Below, in pieces: positions 17,742 through 26,395 of a DNA stretch of 64,000 nt. The notes beneath the pieces were generated by a model. It saw nothing but the letters and a program-made list of their open reading frames with translations, was not told the origin of the DNA and did not search any database. Position numbers and translations under genes: made by a program. The DNA is taken from NCBI GenBank assembly GCA_963169765.1, contig CAUJEN010000024.1:62001-126000 (forward strand), given 5' to 3'. The stretch's first letter is position 1, and each line of letters starts with the position of its first letter. This DNA comes from QWHO01 sp021404945. Lineage in GTDB: Bacteria; Vulcanimicrobiota; Xenobia; Xenobiales; QWHO01.

Positions 17742-18323
17742 TCAGGGGGCCTCGGCCAGGGGACGCTTGAGAGAGAGGCGGAAGGGGTGGCCGGCCCGAG
17801 TGACGGCCACCCCGTCGGCGTCGATGCGCGCCACCCGACAGCCGAGCAAATATTCCCCCTCGCGGGCGGTCAGCCGCTCGCCCCGGGCCGAGAGCACGGC
17901 CAGAAACTTCCCCCCGCTCTTTTCGATGGCGACCAGCTGGAAGGCAGGGGGAGCCGGCTTGCGGATGCGTCCCCCGGCGTCGGGGTCGGTGGCCCTGCTG
18001 GCGGCTAGCTGCTGGTTGGGCCGGCCGCCCGGGGCCACGAAGGGGTCGCGGGCCGGCTTGACATAGGTGACGGCGGGTAGAGTGACCCGGGTCACGGTCG
18101 GCTGAGCGGGCGGTTTCACCTTGCGAACGAAGGGATCGCGGGTGGCGGGGGGAGCCACCACCACCCGGGGCTCCTCGTGGGGGGTGGAGACGGAAGCCGG
18201 CGAGGACGCTCTGGCCAGGGTCGGGGGCGGCGCACTGGAGCAGGCCACGGTTCCACAGGCCAGTCCGGTCAGCAGCCACAGGCTCAAGGTTTTTCGCATC
18301 CTGATCTTATGTTCTTGAACCAT
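17742..18323 (-). CDS. PilP/GspC-like lipoprotein
   Basis: 193 residues from ATG 18323, which has a GGAGG 9 bases upstream; ATG 18299 (MRKTLSLWLL) is the alternative. A lipoprotein signal follows (LLTGLACGTVACSS). Next comes a Pro-rich linker with two RDPFV motifs, as in PilP, and a C-terminal beta domain (FQLVAIEKSGGKFLAVL ... GCRVARIDADGVAV) like the PilP/GspC HR domain. PilP links the inner-membrane PilNO complex to the secretin. It is third in an operon after two helical-repeat proteins and overlaps the 1359-residue gene by 17 bases. Confidence 0.65.
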   Translation of the reverse strand: MVQEHKIRMRKTLSLWLLTGLACGTVACSSAPPPTLARASSPASVSTPHEEPRVVVAPPATRDPFVRKVKPPAQPTVTRVTLPAVTYVKPARDPFVAPGGRPNQQLAASRATDPDAGGRIRKPAPPAFQLVAIEKSGGKFLAVLSARGERLTAREGEYLLGCRVARIDADGVAVTRAGHPFRLSLKRPLAEAP

Positions 18324-21300
18324 CTTCAAGCTCCTCCCGTTTGGGCACCCGCACGCCTCCCACCACAACGGCCTCTTCCCGTTCTTCGATGGAGGCTCGG
18401 GCCCTCAGCATGTCTTCGTTCCCCTGGACGAGCTCGAGCGTCTGCATCCCCTCGCGCACCAGGCGCTGCGCCTCGGAGTGGTTGGGAGCGGCGGCAATGC
18501 GCTCGGCCTGGGCTCCCAGGCTGATCTGCACCGTCGGGTTGGCTGAAAAGCGCCCGATTGTAAGGCGCAGAGCCTTCTCCCCGGCCGGTTGCAGCAAGCC
18601 CTCGCCCAGCTGCTCGAGAAACTCCCGGCAGGGCGGCAGGGCCTGCGCCAGGGGAGTCTTCGGGTCCAGGGCGTGCGAAAGGGTCCATTCAGTGACGCGC
18701 AGGCGCTCCTCGGCAGCAACTTCTCGGGTTTGCTGGTAGGCTTTCAAAACCGCCAGTCCCAGCTCGACCGGACCCTTGCTCTGGAGGTTCTCCAGGGCGC
18801 TCCGCCCGATCAGACGCCGGGCTTCGTCGCTGGTTGCCCCTTCGAGCAGCTCTCCGGCCCACTCGGCCGCGAGATGGTGCTCGAGCAGCTTGAGCATCAC
18901 CGGCAGGCTGGCCTCCCCGCCCGAGTCGGCCAGCAGCGCTCCCACCCGGCCCACGGCTTGATCGCGCTCGCTGCTGACCGGCTGGCGGTCGAGCTGGCCC
19001 AGCTCCCAGCGCAACAGGCGGCGCTTCTCCTCGGGCGGACAGTCGAGCTTGCTGAACAGCTCGCCCAGACGCTCGCTCCGATCACCCGAAGGGTTCTCCA
19101 ACCACACCTGATAGGCTCGGCTGCGCGCGCTCTCGGTTTCCAAGGCCTCCCCCCAGGCCAGCGCCACCCGCGCCCAGGGGGCTCCCAGCTTCTCCAGAGC
19201 CGGCCGGGCCGCCTCCGATCCCCCGAGTTGACGGAGGTATTCGGCCTGCTGGGCGAGCTGGTCCGGGTCCGTGGTCCGATCCGTGCGGTGGCGCACCAGC
19301 TCAATCCGCTCTTCGTCGCTGACCTGAGAGCTCGACCGCACGGCCACCAGGGCCTCGTAGAGCACATTTTCCTTCTCTCCCAGCAACATCGGCACCAGGG
19401 TCTGGCGCAAAGTCTTGTTCCTCGTCGAGGCCAGCCACTCGTCCAGCTGCTCGGCTCTGACCACCGTTTCGGGGCGGCCTCTCAAGGCGCGGCCAATCTC
19501 TTCCAGAGCTTCATCGCCCTTCAGCTCGTAGAGCCACCTGACCAGGGTCAGGGTCTGCTCGCTGGTGGTCACCTCAGAAAGCGCCCGGCTGACCAGCGCC
19601 GCCCGGTCTTCATTGGGCAGCTTGCTGTCATACCGATTGGCCTGCCACAGGCCGCGCAGCAGCTCGACCGGGTCGGGATCAAGATCTCCCTTCAGGGCCG
19701 CCTCGGTCAGCACCTTGCGGCTGGAAGGCTGCGAAACGGCCTGGCGCCAGTCGATCAGGCGCTCCACCTCGGTCTTGCGGCTCGGCAACCGGGAGAGCAG
19801 CTCCAGCACCTGGGCCTCACCCTGCTCCCCTTTCAGCTCATACGTCCAGGAGGCGTGCACCGCCAGAGCCCGGTCACGAGTCTCTCCAGGGGGCAGGGCG
19901 GCCAGCTGGCCAGCGCTCCAATCCACCAGTCGGGCCCGCTCGGTATTGTCCACCTGACGCGAGGCCGTCTTCCAGAAGCCCCGCATTCGCTCCACCCGGG
20001 CCTCGGGAGTCAGCTCGACCGGACCGGTCAGCACGGTGGACACGGCCGCGCTGCGGGCCTCCTCCACGGTCAGAGCCCCCAGCCAGCCAGAGAGCTCCTC
20101 GCCCAGTGGCTTTGTGGCGGGATCCGAGGCCAGGTACTCGGCCACTCCGTCCGAGACCCCCAGCTGGGCCTTCCAGGCCAGTAAAGTGAGCACCGCAGCG
20201 GGGGCGCCCTCCTCGTTCCGGCGCCCGGCCAGCTGCTCCAGATTGCGCTCCACCAGGCGCCGTCCATCCTCGCGCGGCAGCTTGCCCACCATCCCCTTCA
20301 AGAGCTCAACGCGAGCCGAGGGGGTGTCCGCCACCGCCGGCTGGCCCATCACCCGGCTCAGCATCAAAGAGCGAGATTTAGGCTCTTGCAAAGTATCCAG
20401 CCAATCTCGCTCCAGCGCGCCCAGCATCCCCTTCACCCGGGGCAGGGCCGCCTCACCGGTCAGCTCCACCAGCCAGGCACCCAGCGTGCGCAGGGACTCC
20501 TCGCTGTCCGGCTGCCCCTGGAGGCGGTCGAGCTCGGCCCGGCACAGTCGGGCTCGCTCCTCGTTGGGCACCGCCGAGCCAGCCTTCTTCCAGAAGGTCC
20601 GCATCCGGTCGATCGTGCTCTCTCCTTTGCCATCGAGGGCGATCTCGGCCGCCAGGGCGCGCCCCCGATCGCTGGTCAGGGCCCCCAGCCAGCTCTCGAG
20701 CTCGGGGCTGGCCAGGCAGTCCTGTACTTCGGTCAGGGCCCTGGCTCCTTCCAGCTCAAGCAGCCAGCTAGCCAACCGGCGACGTGAAGGGGCGTCGTCG
20801 CTGGCGGCAGCCAGGTTAGCCCGCACCAGGGCCGCCCGCTGGGCGTTGTCGACCTTGCTGGGAAGACGCTTCCAGAGCTGGCTCAAAACCCCCACCCGAT
20901 GCTCTGCGGTGGCATCGGGCGGATTGGTCTCCAGGAGCAGCCGGGCGATCTCACCATGTCCGGCGGAAACGACCTGGCACCATTCCCGGGCCAGCTGCCC
21001 GGCCACGGGAGGCAAGACGGCCAGCAACTGGGAGTGATCTCCTTTGGGATCGAGCTCCTGGAGCCACCCGGCCAGAGTGCGGTTCTCCTCCAGGCTGTTG
21101 GCGTGGCTCAACAGGGCGCGCACGAGGCGGGCGCGCTGGTCGTTGGGGAGGGTGCGGTTAGCCTGCCAGAAAGCCCTCAGCAGCTCGACCGGTTTGCCGT
21201 CGTGGGGCTGATGCAGGAAGAAGTCCTGGACCGCCCGCCGCCCCTCGGCGGTATTGACGGCTGCGTTCCAGATACCGGGCTGCTCGAGCCCCAGCTTGTC

Positions 21301-22386
21301 GAACAGGGGCATCAGGTCGGACTTTGCCTGGCGGGCATACTGGCCCACCAGCAGCGGGTCGGCCCCCGCTCTGGCAAGCTCGCTCTGGAGAACTTTGGAG
21401 CGCTCGCTTTCGGGCAGCTTCTCGAGCACGGACTGGAAGGCCTGAAGACGGCCCTTCTCGTCTTGCACCGGAGGGGCGGTGAGCAGGGTATGCCAGAGGG
21501 TGCGGCGCTCGGGTTCGTCCAACCCCGCTTCCCAGGCCTGGCCGGCCTGAATCGAGCCAGCCAGCTCGGGGGTGCGTCGAGCCTCCTCGGCCAGCTCCAG
21601 CACGGGCCTGTCGGCCGCCAGCCGGCGTACTTCTTCGGCCGTCAGCGACGGTGCGCCCTGGCCGGCCTTCCGGGCCAGCGCCCAGGGCAGCTCGCGGGCC
21701 AGCTCTCCCATGGAGGCAGGCGGCTGGCGGTGAGCCAGCTCCCAGGCCCGGGCCGCGGTGGCCGCATCGGGAGCGGCTTCGCGCCAGGAGCGATAGGCGC
21801 TCAGGCTCTCGGGGGTGGCCTCTGCCGCGGGCAACCAGGCTTCGCCGTCTCTTCCTACCTTGCCCCGGGGTCCCACCAGGTAGGCCGAGGCGGGCTCCCC
21901 GCGCTCATCGAGGAAGACGTAACCCTCCTCCTCGAGCCGGGCCAGCGGGCTCTCCAGCACGAAGTCACGCAGCTCGCCCACCACCTCGCGGCTCAGAGCC
22001 ACGCTGTGCTCGCCCTTGCGGGCCCGCAGCTCGGGCAGGCTCCTGGCGGGCTCGGTGAGCGCGTTGTAGGCCCCATAGGCGCCGACCTGACCGGGCCGGG
22101 CCTCGAACAACCAGCCGTGGGCGCACAGATCTTGCAGGGCCGCCCCCAGCTCGGGCTCGGCCAGCTTCTCGGGCCCGAGCTCCCCGCTGAAAACGCGGAC
22201 TTCCTGGAGATCTTCCGAAGAGCACAGCGGCAGCAGAAGGCTGCTGTCGGGAGGTTTGACAAGCAAGCGCTCGCTCTGACCGCGCTCGAGGCGGTCCACG
22301 ACCTCCTGGAGCGGGAGCACCTCGTGGGCATCTTGCCAGGGCAAGCGCCAGTGCTTCTGTTGGTAGAACTCAGGATGGATCTCCAC
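18307..22386 (-). CDS. Giant alpha-helical repeat protein (1359 aa)
   Basis: Apart from a mixed N-terminal domain (about residues 1-200), the protein is built of helical repeats of roughly 110 residues. Recurring elements are a VELLRG(F/L)W module, then NxERARLVR, then a (L/A)xWLxELxGE helix. It resembles HEAT-type solenoids but matches no family I can name. It ends with AVVVGGVRVPKR, a motif also found at the end of two other repeat proteins here. No signal peptide. It lies 15 bases after the 341-residue gene and overlaps the lipoprotein gene. Confidence 0.85.
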   Translation of the reverse strand: MEIHPEFYQQKHWRLPWQDAHEVLPLQEVVDRLERGQSERLLVKPPDSSLLLPLCSSEDLQEVRVFSGELGPEKLAEPELGAALQDLCAHGWLFEARPGQVGAYGAYNALTEPARSLPELRARKGEHSVALSREVVGELRDFVLESPLARLEEEGYVFLDERGEPASAYLVGPRGKVGRDGEAWLPAAEATPESLSAYRSWREAAPDAATAARAWELAHRQPPASMGELARELPWALARKAGQGAPSLTAEEVRRLAADRPVLELAEEARRTPELAGSIQAGQAWEAGLDEPERRTLWHTLLTAPPVQDEKGRLQAFQSVLEKLPESERSKVLQSELARAGADPLLVGQYARQAKSDLMPLFDKLGLEQPGIWNAAVNTAEGRRAVQDFFLHQPHDGKPVELLRAFWQANRTLPNDQRARLVRALLSHANSLEENRTLAGWLQELDPKGDHSQLLAVLPPVAGQLAREWCQVVSAGHGEIARLLLETNPPDATAEHRVGVLSQLWKRLPSKVDNAQRAALVRANLAAASDDAPSRRRLASWLLELEGARALTEVQDCLASPELESWLGALTSDRGRALAAEIALDGKGESTIDRMRTFWKKAGSAVPNEERARLCRAELDRLQGQPDSEESLRTLGAWLVELTGEAALPRVKGMLGALERDWLDTLQEPKSRSLMLSRVMGQPAVADTPSARVELLKGMVGKLPREDGRRLVERNLEQLAGRRNEEGAPAAVLTLLAWKAQLGVSDGVAEYLASDPATKPLGEELSGWLGALTVEEARSAAVSTVLTGPVELTPEARVERMRGFWKTASRQVDNTERARLVDWSAGQLAALPPGETRDRALAVHASWTYELKGEQGEAQVLELLSRLPSRKTEVERLIDWRQAVSQPSSRKVLTEAALKGDLDPDPVELLRGLWQANRYDSKLPNEDRAALVSRALSEVTTSEQTLTLVRWLYELKGDEALEEIGRALRGRPETVVRAEQLDEWLASTRNKTLRQTLVPMLLGEKENVLYEALVAVRSSSQVSDEERIELVRHRTDRTTDPDQLAQQAEYLRQLGGSEAARPALEKLGAPWARVALAWGEALETESARSRAYQVWLENPSGDRSERLGELFSKLDCPPEEKRRLLRWELGQLDRQPVSSERDQAVGRVGALLADSGGEASLPVMLKLLEHHLAAEWAGELLEGATSDEARRLIGRSALENLQSKGPVELGLAVLKAYQQTREVAAEERLRVTEWTLSHALDPKTPLAQALPPCREFLEQLGEGLLQPAGEKALRLTIGRFSANPTVQISLGAQAERIAAAPNHSEAQRLVREGMQTLELVQGNEDMLRARASIEEREEAVVVGGVRVPKREELEDGSRT

Positions 22387-22401
22387 CCGGTCATGCTAGC
22401 T

Positions 22402-23427
22402 TCAAGCCTGGAAAAAAGGCTGAACGGCACTCCGCACGGGTAGCCAGCTGCCGCCCACCACCACCCGGTCGGCCTCGAGCTGAACGCCCGCCGCGGGAGC
22501 TGGGTACAACTGACGTAGTTGGGGCCACAGGGCCCCGATTTGCTGCAAGGTGGCCACCGGCTCGCCCTGCTCCAGGACTTTGGGCAGGCCATACTGCTGG
22601 CCCAGAGTCTCAAGACAGGTCCGGGCCACCTCTTCGAGCCGGCCCGGGTCCTGAATCAGGGCCACCGTATCAGGAAACCGGGAGGCAAACGCGTTCTCGC
22701 TCCACAGGGTGTTGCCCGGATAGCTCAGGACGGCGGCCGCTGCCACGCAGCGCTGCTCAGGGTCGGAGTCGGCGAACTGGCTGGTCATGAAGCACGCATA
22801 GAGCGACCGCGAGGCCTGGTGCTGGCCCAGCGGGGTCCGGTCGTCCAGACGCTCGGCCAGCTTCAGGCCGAAGGTCATCAGCTCGGCCTGCTCGGGGTCG
22901 CTGGCCCGCACCTGCTCGGCCAGATGGCGGCGCACGGCCAGCCCGCCATCGCCCAGGGCCCCGCAGAACTGGCCGAAGGCCAGGCGCGCCTGGCCCACTG
23001 TCTCCCGTCGGAGTGCCCGGGCGGCCGACTCCACCAGGTGGTTCCGGTCGCGGGGGCTGGGCAGTTGAGGCAGAAAGTGGTCGACGACCTCCAGTATGGC
23101 GGGCGCGGCCGGGTGGGTACTGGCGCGCAGAAAGGGCAGCACGTAGGGTGTGTGGTCCTGGCCGGACAGCTGCTCGGGCTTGAGGTCCGCCAGCCAGTTG
23201 GAGGCCAGCCACACGGCCACCATGGTGGCCGGCCCGGCGGCCGCTTTCTCCAGCCCCTTGCCCCAGGTGCGGGAGGCTCGCTCGGCCAGCTCAGGGCCGA
23301 GTGCGGCCCTCATGCTGTCCACCGATCCTCTCACCAGCACGTCCAGCGGCTCGCCCTTGGACAGGGCAGGGACGGCTGAAGCCCGCGTCGGGGCCTGAAA
23401 GGCAGAAGGGCGCCAGTTGACCAGCAT
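22402..23427 (-). CDS. Helical protein of unknown function
   Basis: 341 residues, mainly amphipathic helix with HEAT-like character (HLVESAARALRRETVGQARL, AFGQFCGALGDGGLAVRRHL). No signal peptide or known domain. It ends with the strand motif RVVVGGSWLPVR, like the two other repeat proteins that close with V-V-G-G. First gene of the three-gene minus-strand operon with the giant helical protein and the PilP-like lipoprotein. Confidence 0.75.
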   Translation of the reverse strand: MLVNWRPSAFQAPTRASAVPALSKGEPLDVLVRGSVDSMRAALGPELAERASRTWGKGLEKAAAGPATMVAVWLASNWLADLKPEQLSGQDHTPYVLPFLRASTHPAAPAILEVVDHFLPQLPSPRDRNHLVESAARALRRETVGQARLAFGQFCGALGDGGLAVRRHLAEQVRASDPEQAELMTFGLKLAERLDDRTPLGQHQASRSLYACFMTSQFADSDPEQRCVAAAAVLSYPGNTLWSENAFASRFPDTVALIQDPGRLEEVARTCLETLGQQYGLPKVLEQGEPVATLQQIGALWPQLRQLYPAPAAGVQLEADRVVVGGSWLPVRSAVQPFFQA

Positions 23428-23491
23428 GATCGGAGCTTAGCCTGGTGGCCTGAAAGGGGACTGAAGCGGGCTCTCGCGAATGGGCGACCCC

Positions 23492-23824
23492 ATGCGCACC
23501 CTGCTCTTCTGCCTGCTGATGGCGGCCGCCCTGGCTGCCGAGACCCTCACCGTGCCGGACCTCTTCGCAGGCCGGGAGAAGTACTCGGGCCAGGAGGTGC
23601 TGGTAGGCGGCACTATCAAGGGGTATGCCGAGAAACCCGAGCAGACGAGCTTTCTGCTCTTCGACTCGGGCAAGGCGGTCTCGGTCTATCTGCCCCGCGC
23701 GGCCGGCTACGCCAACAACGAAAAGGCCATCGTCAGGGGCACCTTCCACCTGGAGAAGAAGCTGGGCGGACGGATCTTCACGAACGTGATCGAGGCCACC
23801 AGCATCGAGCCCTCCCAGGAGTAG
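23492..23824 (+). CDS. Small secreted OB-fold-like protein
   Basis: 110 residues from ATG 23492 (ATG 23480 is an in-frame alternative). A signal peptide MRTLLFCLLMAAALAAE is followed by an approximately 90-residue beta-rich domain (GQEVLVGGTIKGYAEKPEQ ... KAIVRGTFHLEKKLGGRIF) that looks like a periplasmic OB fold, as in CcmE-like or nucleic-acid-binding OB proteins. No active-site residues were recognised. Confidence 0.65.
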   Translation: MRTLLFCLLMAAALAAETLTVPDLFAGREKYSGQEVLVGGTIKGYAEKPEQTSFLLFDSGKAVSVYLPRAAGYANNEKAIVRGTFHLEKKLGGRIFTNVIEATSIEPSQE

Positions 23825-23998
23825 CCTTTCCGTTACCATTTTATGAGAGCCAGAGGGCCGGACGCTTCGGGCATTGCTCAGCCGAGGGTGGAGGCACGGC
23901 CGTGCCCCACAACCCGAGTGACCGAGACCCGGCTCTGAGCCAGGAACTCCAACTCCGTTTGGCCGGTCGAAGCGCGACGCCCTTCTCTCGTGAAAAAC

Positions 23999-24056
23999 AT
24001 TCTCCCGAAACTGGAATGATTTTCCATGCCCGCCATGGAATGTACGTTCGGAGAAT
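23999..24056 (+). promoter_or_regulatory. Nested hairpin in leader before the 24079 gene
   Basis: Outer arms ATTCTCCCGAA (23999-24009) and TTCGGAGAAT (24047-24056) pair with one bulged C. Inner arms TTCCATG (24022-24028) and CATGGAA (24034-24040) pair perfectly around a 5-base loop. The structure ends nine bases before the AAGGAG Shine-Dalgarno sequence (24065-24070). The stretch is also visibly poorer in GC than its surroundings. It may be a regulatory 5' leader; no riboswitch class was recognised. Confidence 0.5.
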
Positions 24057-24078
24057 TTCTGTGCAAGGAGCAGAGACC

Positions 24079-25041
24079 GTGCCCACTGTCGCCCTCGACC
24101 CCGAGACCGAAGCCCGCCTGAAAGAGCTACCCAGCCGCCAAACCTCCATCTGGCTCGGCGACCGGCGCCTCAGCCGGGCCCGCCTCAAGCGCGGCCCCCT
24201 GGCCCTGGCGGTGTGGGTGGACGCGGCCACCGGAGCGGTGCGCTCGCTCAAGCCGGTGGAGGCCAGCGGACCGGCCGAGCGCTCCTTGCTGGACTCACTG
24301 GTGCAGGCCATCCTGACCGACCAGAATCCGGCCCGCCCCGTGCGGGTGGCGGTTCCTGCCGAATTCGTGGTCAAGCTCAAAGCCGCCCTGGAGCCCATCG
24401 AGGTCCGGGTGGACGCCCTGCAAGAGCCCGAGCTGCTCGACCTGGCCTTCCGCGACCTGGAGGCTTACCTGGGAGGCTCGCGGCGCAGCTACCTCAAGCA
24501 GCCCGGCATCACCCCCGGCCAGGTGCGAAAGCTCTTCCAGTCGGCGGCCGAGCTCTATCAGCTGGCTCCCTGGCTCGATTTCAGCGACCGGATGCTGTTC
24601 GAGCTCGACGGCCTGTCGGTCTCGCCTGTCTTCTGCTCGGTGATGGGCTCGCAGGGCATTGAGACGGGCCTCTCCCTCCTGCTCGACCGAAAGAGCGTGC
24701 AGGCCGTGACCGATGGCAAACAGCCTGGCGCCTGCATCGGCCTCACCTTCGCCGACCTGGAGAGCTATCCGCGCCTCTTGCTGAAAGAGGCCACCACCCA
24801 CGGCTGGCCACTGGCCCAGGAGGGCTCGCGCCAGCTGGCCCCGCTGGTGCTGCGGGCCGACCGACCCCTGGCGCCCTTTCCCACCGCCTCCGAGATCCGA
24901 CTGCTGGTGGACGTGGTGGATACCTTCGCAGCCCTCTACCAGGACCCGGCCTTCCCCGACAAGCTGGCTCCAGGAGCCGGATTGACCGTGAGCATCCAGG
25001 GGCGGCGGCCGGTGGCCGTAAGCTTCTCAGACCTCTTCTGA
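24079..25041 (+). CDS. Unknown cytoplasmic protein
   Basis: 320 residues from GTG 24079, which has AAGGAG eight bases upstream; the frame is open to 23902, but the extension crosses the leader hairpin. The sequence is a mix of helix and strand (PVRVAVPAEFVVKLKAAL, CIGLTFADLESYPRLLLKE) and may belong to the DUF6930/DUF7309-like group that compares two halves of similar fold. No catalytic motif was recognised. Convergent with the acyltransferase gene, 18 bases away. Confidence 0.7.
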   Translation: MPTVALDPETEARLKELPSRQTSIWLGDRRLSRARLKRGPLALAVWVDAATGAVRSLKPVEASGPAERSLLDSLVQAILTDQNPARPVRVAVPAEFVVKLKAALEPIEVRVDALQEPELLDLAFRDLEAYLGGSRRSYLKQPGITPGQVRKLFQSAAELYQLAPWLDFSDRMLFELDGLSVSPVFCSVMGSQGIETGLSLLLDRKSVQAVTDGKQPGACIGLTFADLESYPRLLLKEATTHGWPLAQEGSRQLAPLVLRADRPLAPFPTASEIRLLVDVVDTFAALYQDPAFPDKLAPGAGLTVSIQGRRPVAVSFSDLF

Positions 25042-25059
25042 GGGAGAGTCCAGGATTCG

Positions 25060-26259
25060 TCAGGCTTCCTCGGTCGCAGGGGGGAGGGGCTTGATGGCCA
25101 CGCGGGTGAGCTTGTGACGCAGAGCATTGCACCTTTTTTCCAGGAGCACCCAGGAGAGCTTGGCAAGAATCAGAGTCACCGTCAGGGAGACCACGAATTT
25201 CATTCCCAGCTCGAAGAATCCGACCGGACCGCCGCCGCTGACGTGAACGATCCACAAGAAAAGGGCCAGCGAGCCCAGGTCGATCGCCACGACGTGGAAG
25301 ACATACATTCCGTAAGTAATCTTGCCAGGCCCCGCCAGCACAGGGTGCGAGAACAGGCGCTGGGCGGGGGGATAACTCAACAGTCCCAGGAGGAGCAAGG
25401 TCCCGGAGAGTGCCAGTAAGGTCATGGCAAACACCGCTGAGATCTGGTTGAGAGTGATGGGACGAAAAAACACCACCACGGTCAGAAAGGCGAGGGGGGC
25501 CGCGAGCAGGAGCCAGCCCCCTACCGGGCGCAGGCTCTGCACGGTCAGTATCTTGCGGTGCAAGAGCACGGCCACCAGCGCTCCCATCACCATCGGATCT
25601 AGATGGGAGAACGTGTTGCAGTAAAAGAAACGAAAGTCGGTCGTGTGAGTGATCAGGTAGGCCCGCAAGAGCATTGTTCCAGCCTGGCAAGCCCCCAGGA
25701 AGAGCACCAGGGAACGGGTGCGAGACACGACCAGCAGAATGGCGCACCATCCGAGATAGAATTGCTCTTCGATGCAAACGCTCCACATGTGGTTCATCTG
25801 GTCGATCAGCGGAAGGGGGGGAGGGTTGGTAAAATTGCCCAGAAAACAGAGATACGGACCCAGGTAATAGGCCACCATGGCGTGCCACTCCGGCGTGCCG
25901 AAATGAGGGGTCCAGGTCGGCATCGGCAGCGCCGGGAGGAGAAAGAATGCCATCAGGATGTTCAGGTAATACAGAGGCCAGATACGCAGCAGTCGGCGCA
26001 TGAAGAACAGACGAAAGTCAATTCGTCCGTAGGAATCGCGCTCGGTCAGCAACAGGGTCGTGATCAAAAAGGCGCTGAGGACAAAGAAGAAATCTACTCC
26101 AGACAAGCCCCAGAATTTAACAATCTGCAAGATTCTTAGCGCTTCTGAATTCTGCAGTGAAGCCGCGGGAATCGTCTGATGGGAGCAGAAAACCATCAAG
26201 AAAGCCAGCGTCCTCAAACCGTCTAGCTGTGGAAGATAGCTGGTTTCTGGCCTGGTCAC
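25060..26259 (-). CDS. Acyltransferase-3 family membrane protein (OafA/YrhL-like)
   Basis: 399 residues, about ten hydrophobic segments. The N-terminus YLPQLDGLRTLAFLMVFCSH carries the family Arg and His; GVDFFFVLSAFLI and the FFMRRLLRIWPLYY motif follow. These proteins move acyl groups onto cell-surface polysaccharides or lipids. There is no SGNH tail, but an SGNH-like protein is encoded at 29719. GTG start at 26259. It follows the GT-C glycosyltransferase gene on the same strand after 136 bases. Confidence 0.92.
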   Translation of the reverse strand: MTRPETSYLPQLDGLRTLAFLMVFCSHQTIPAASLQNSEALRILQIVKFWGLSGVDFFFVLSAFLITTLLLTERDSYGRIDFRLFFMRRLLRIWPLYYLNILMAFFLLPALPMPTWTPHFGTPEWHAMVAYYLGPYLCFLGNFTNPPPLPLIDQMNHMWSVCIEEQFYLGWCAILLVVSRTRSLVLFLGACQAGTMLLRAYLITHTTDFRFFYCNTFSHLDPMVMGALVAVLLHRKILTVQSLRPVGGWLLLAAPLAFLTVVVFFRPITLNQISAVFAMTLLALSGTLLLLGLLSYPPAQRLFSHPVLAGPGKITYGMYVFHVVAIDLGSLALFLWIVHVSGGGPVGFFELGMKFVVSLTVTLILAKLSWVLLEKRCNALRHKLTRVAIKPLPPATEEA

Positions 26260-26395
26260 AGGCAGCAGTTCGGGACCTCAAAACAGGAACCTCCCCCGGA
26301 CTGTCTCAGTCAGGTGAGCTGCCGCGTTGCGCGATGCCGCTCGATCTGAGGCCGCCGCGCGTCGAGAGCGGTCTCATTGAATGATCCCACAAAGG

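Noticed and set aside
18589..22443. Long plus-strand open frames opposite the giant helical protein
   Set aside because: Composition is that of antisense shadow; the minus frame keeps regular repeats and an uninterrupted 1359-codon frame.
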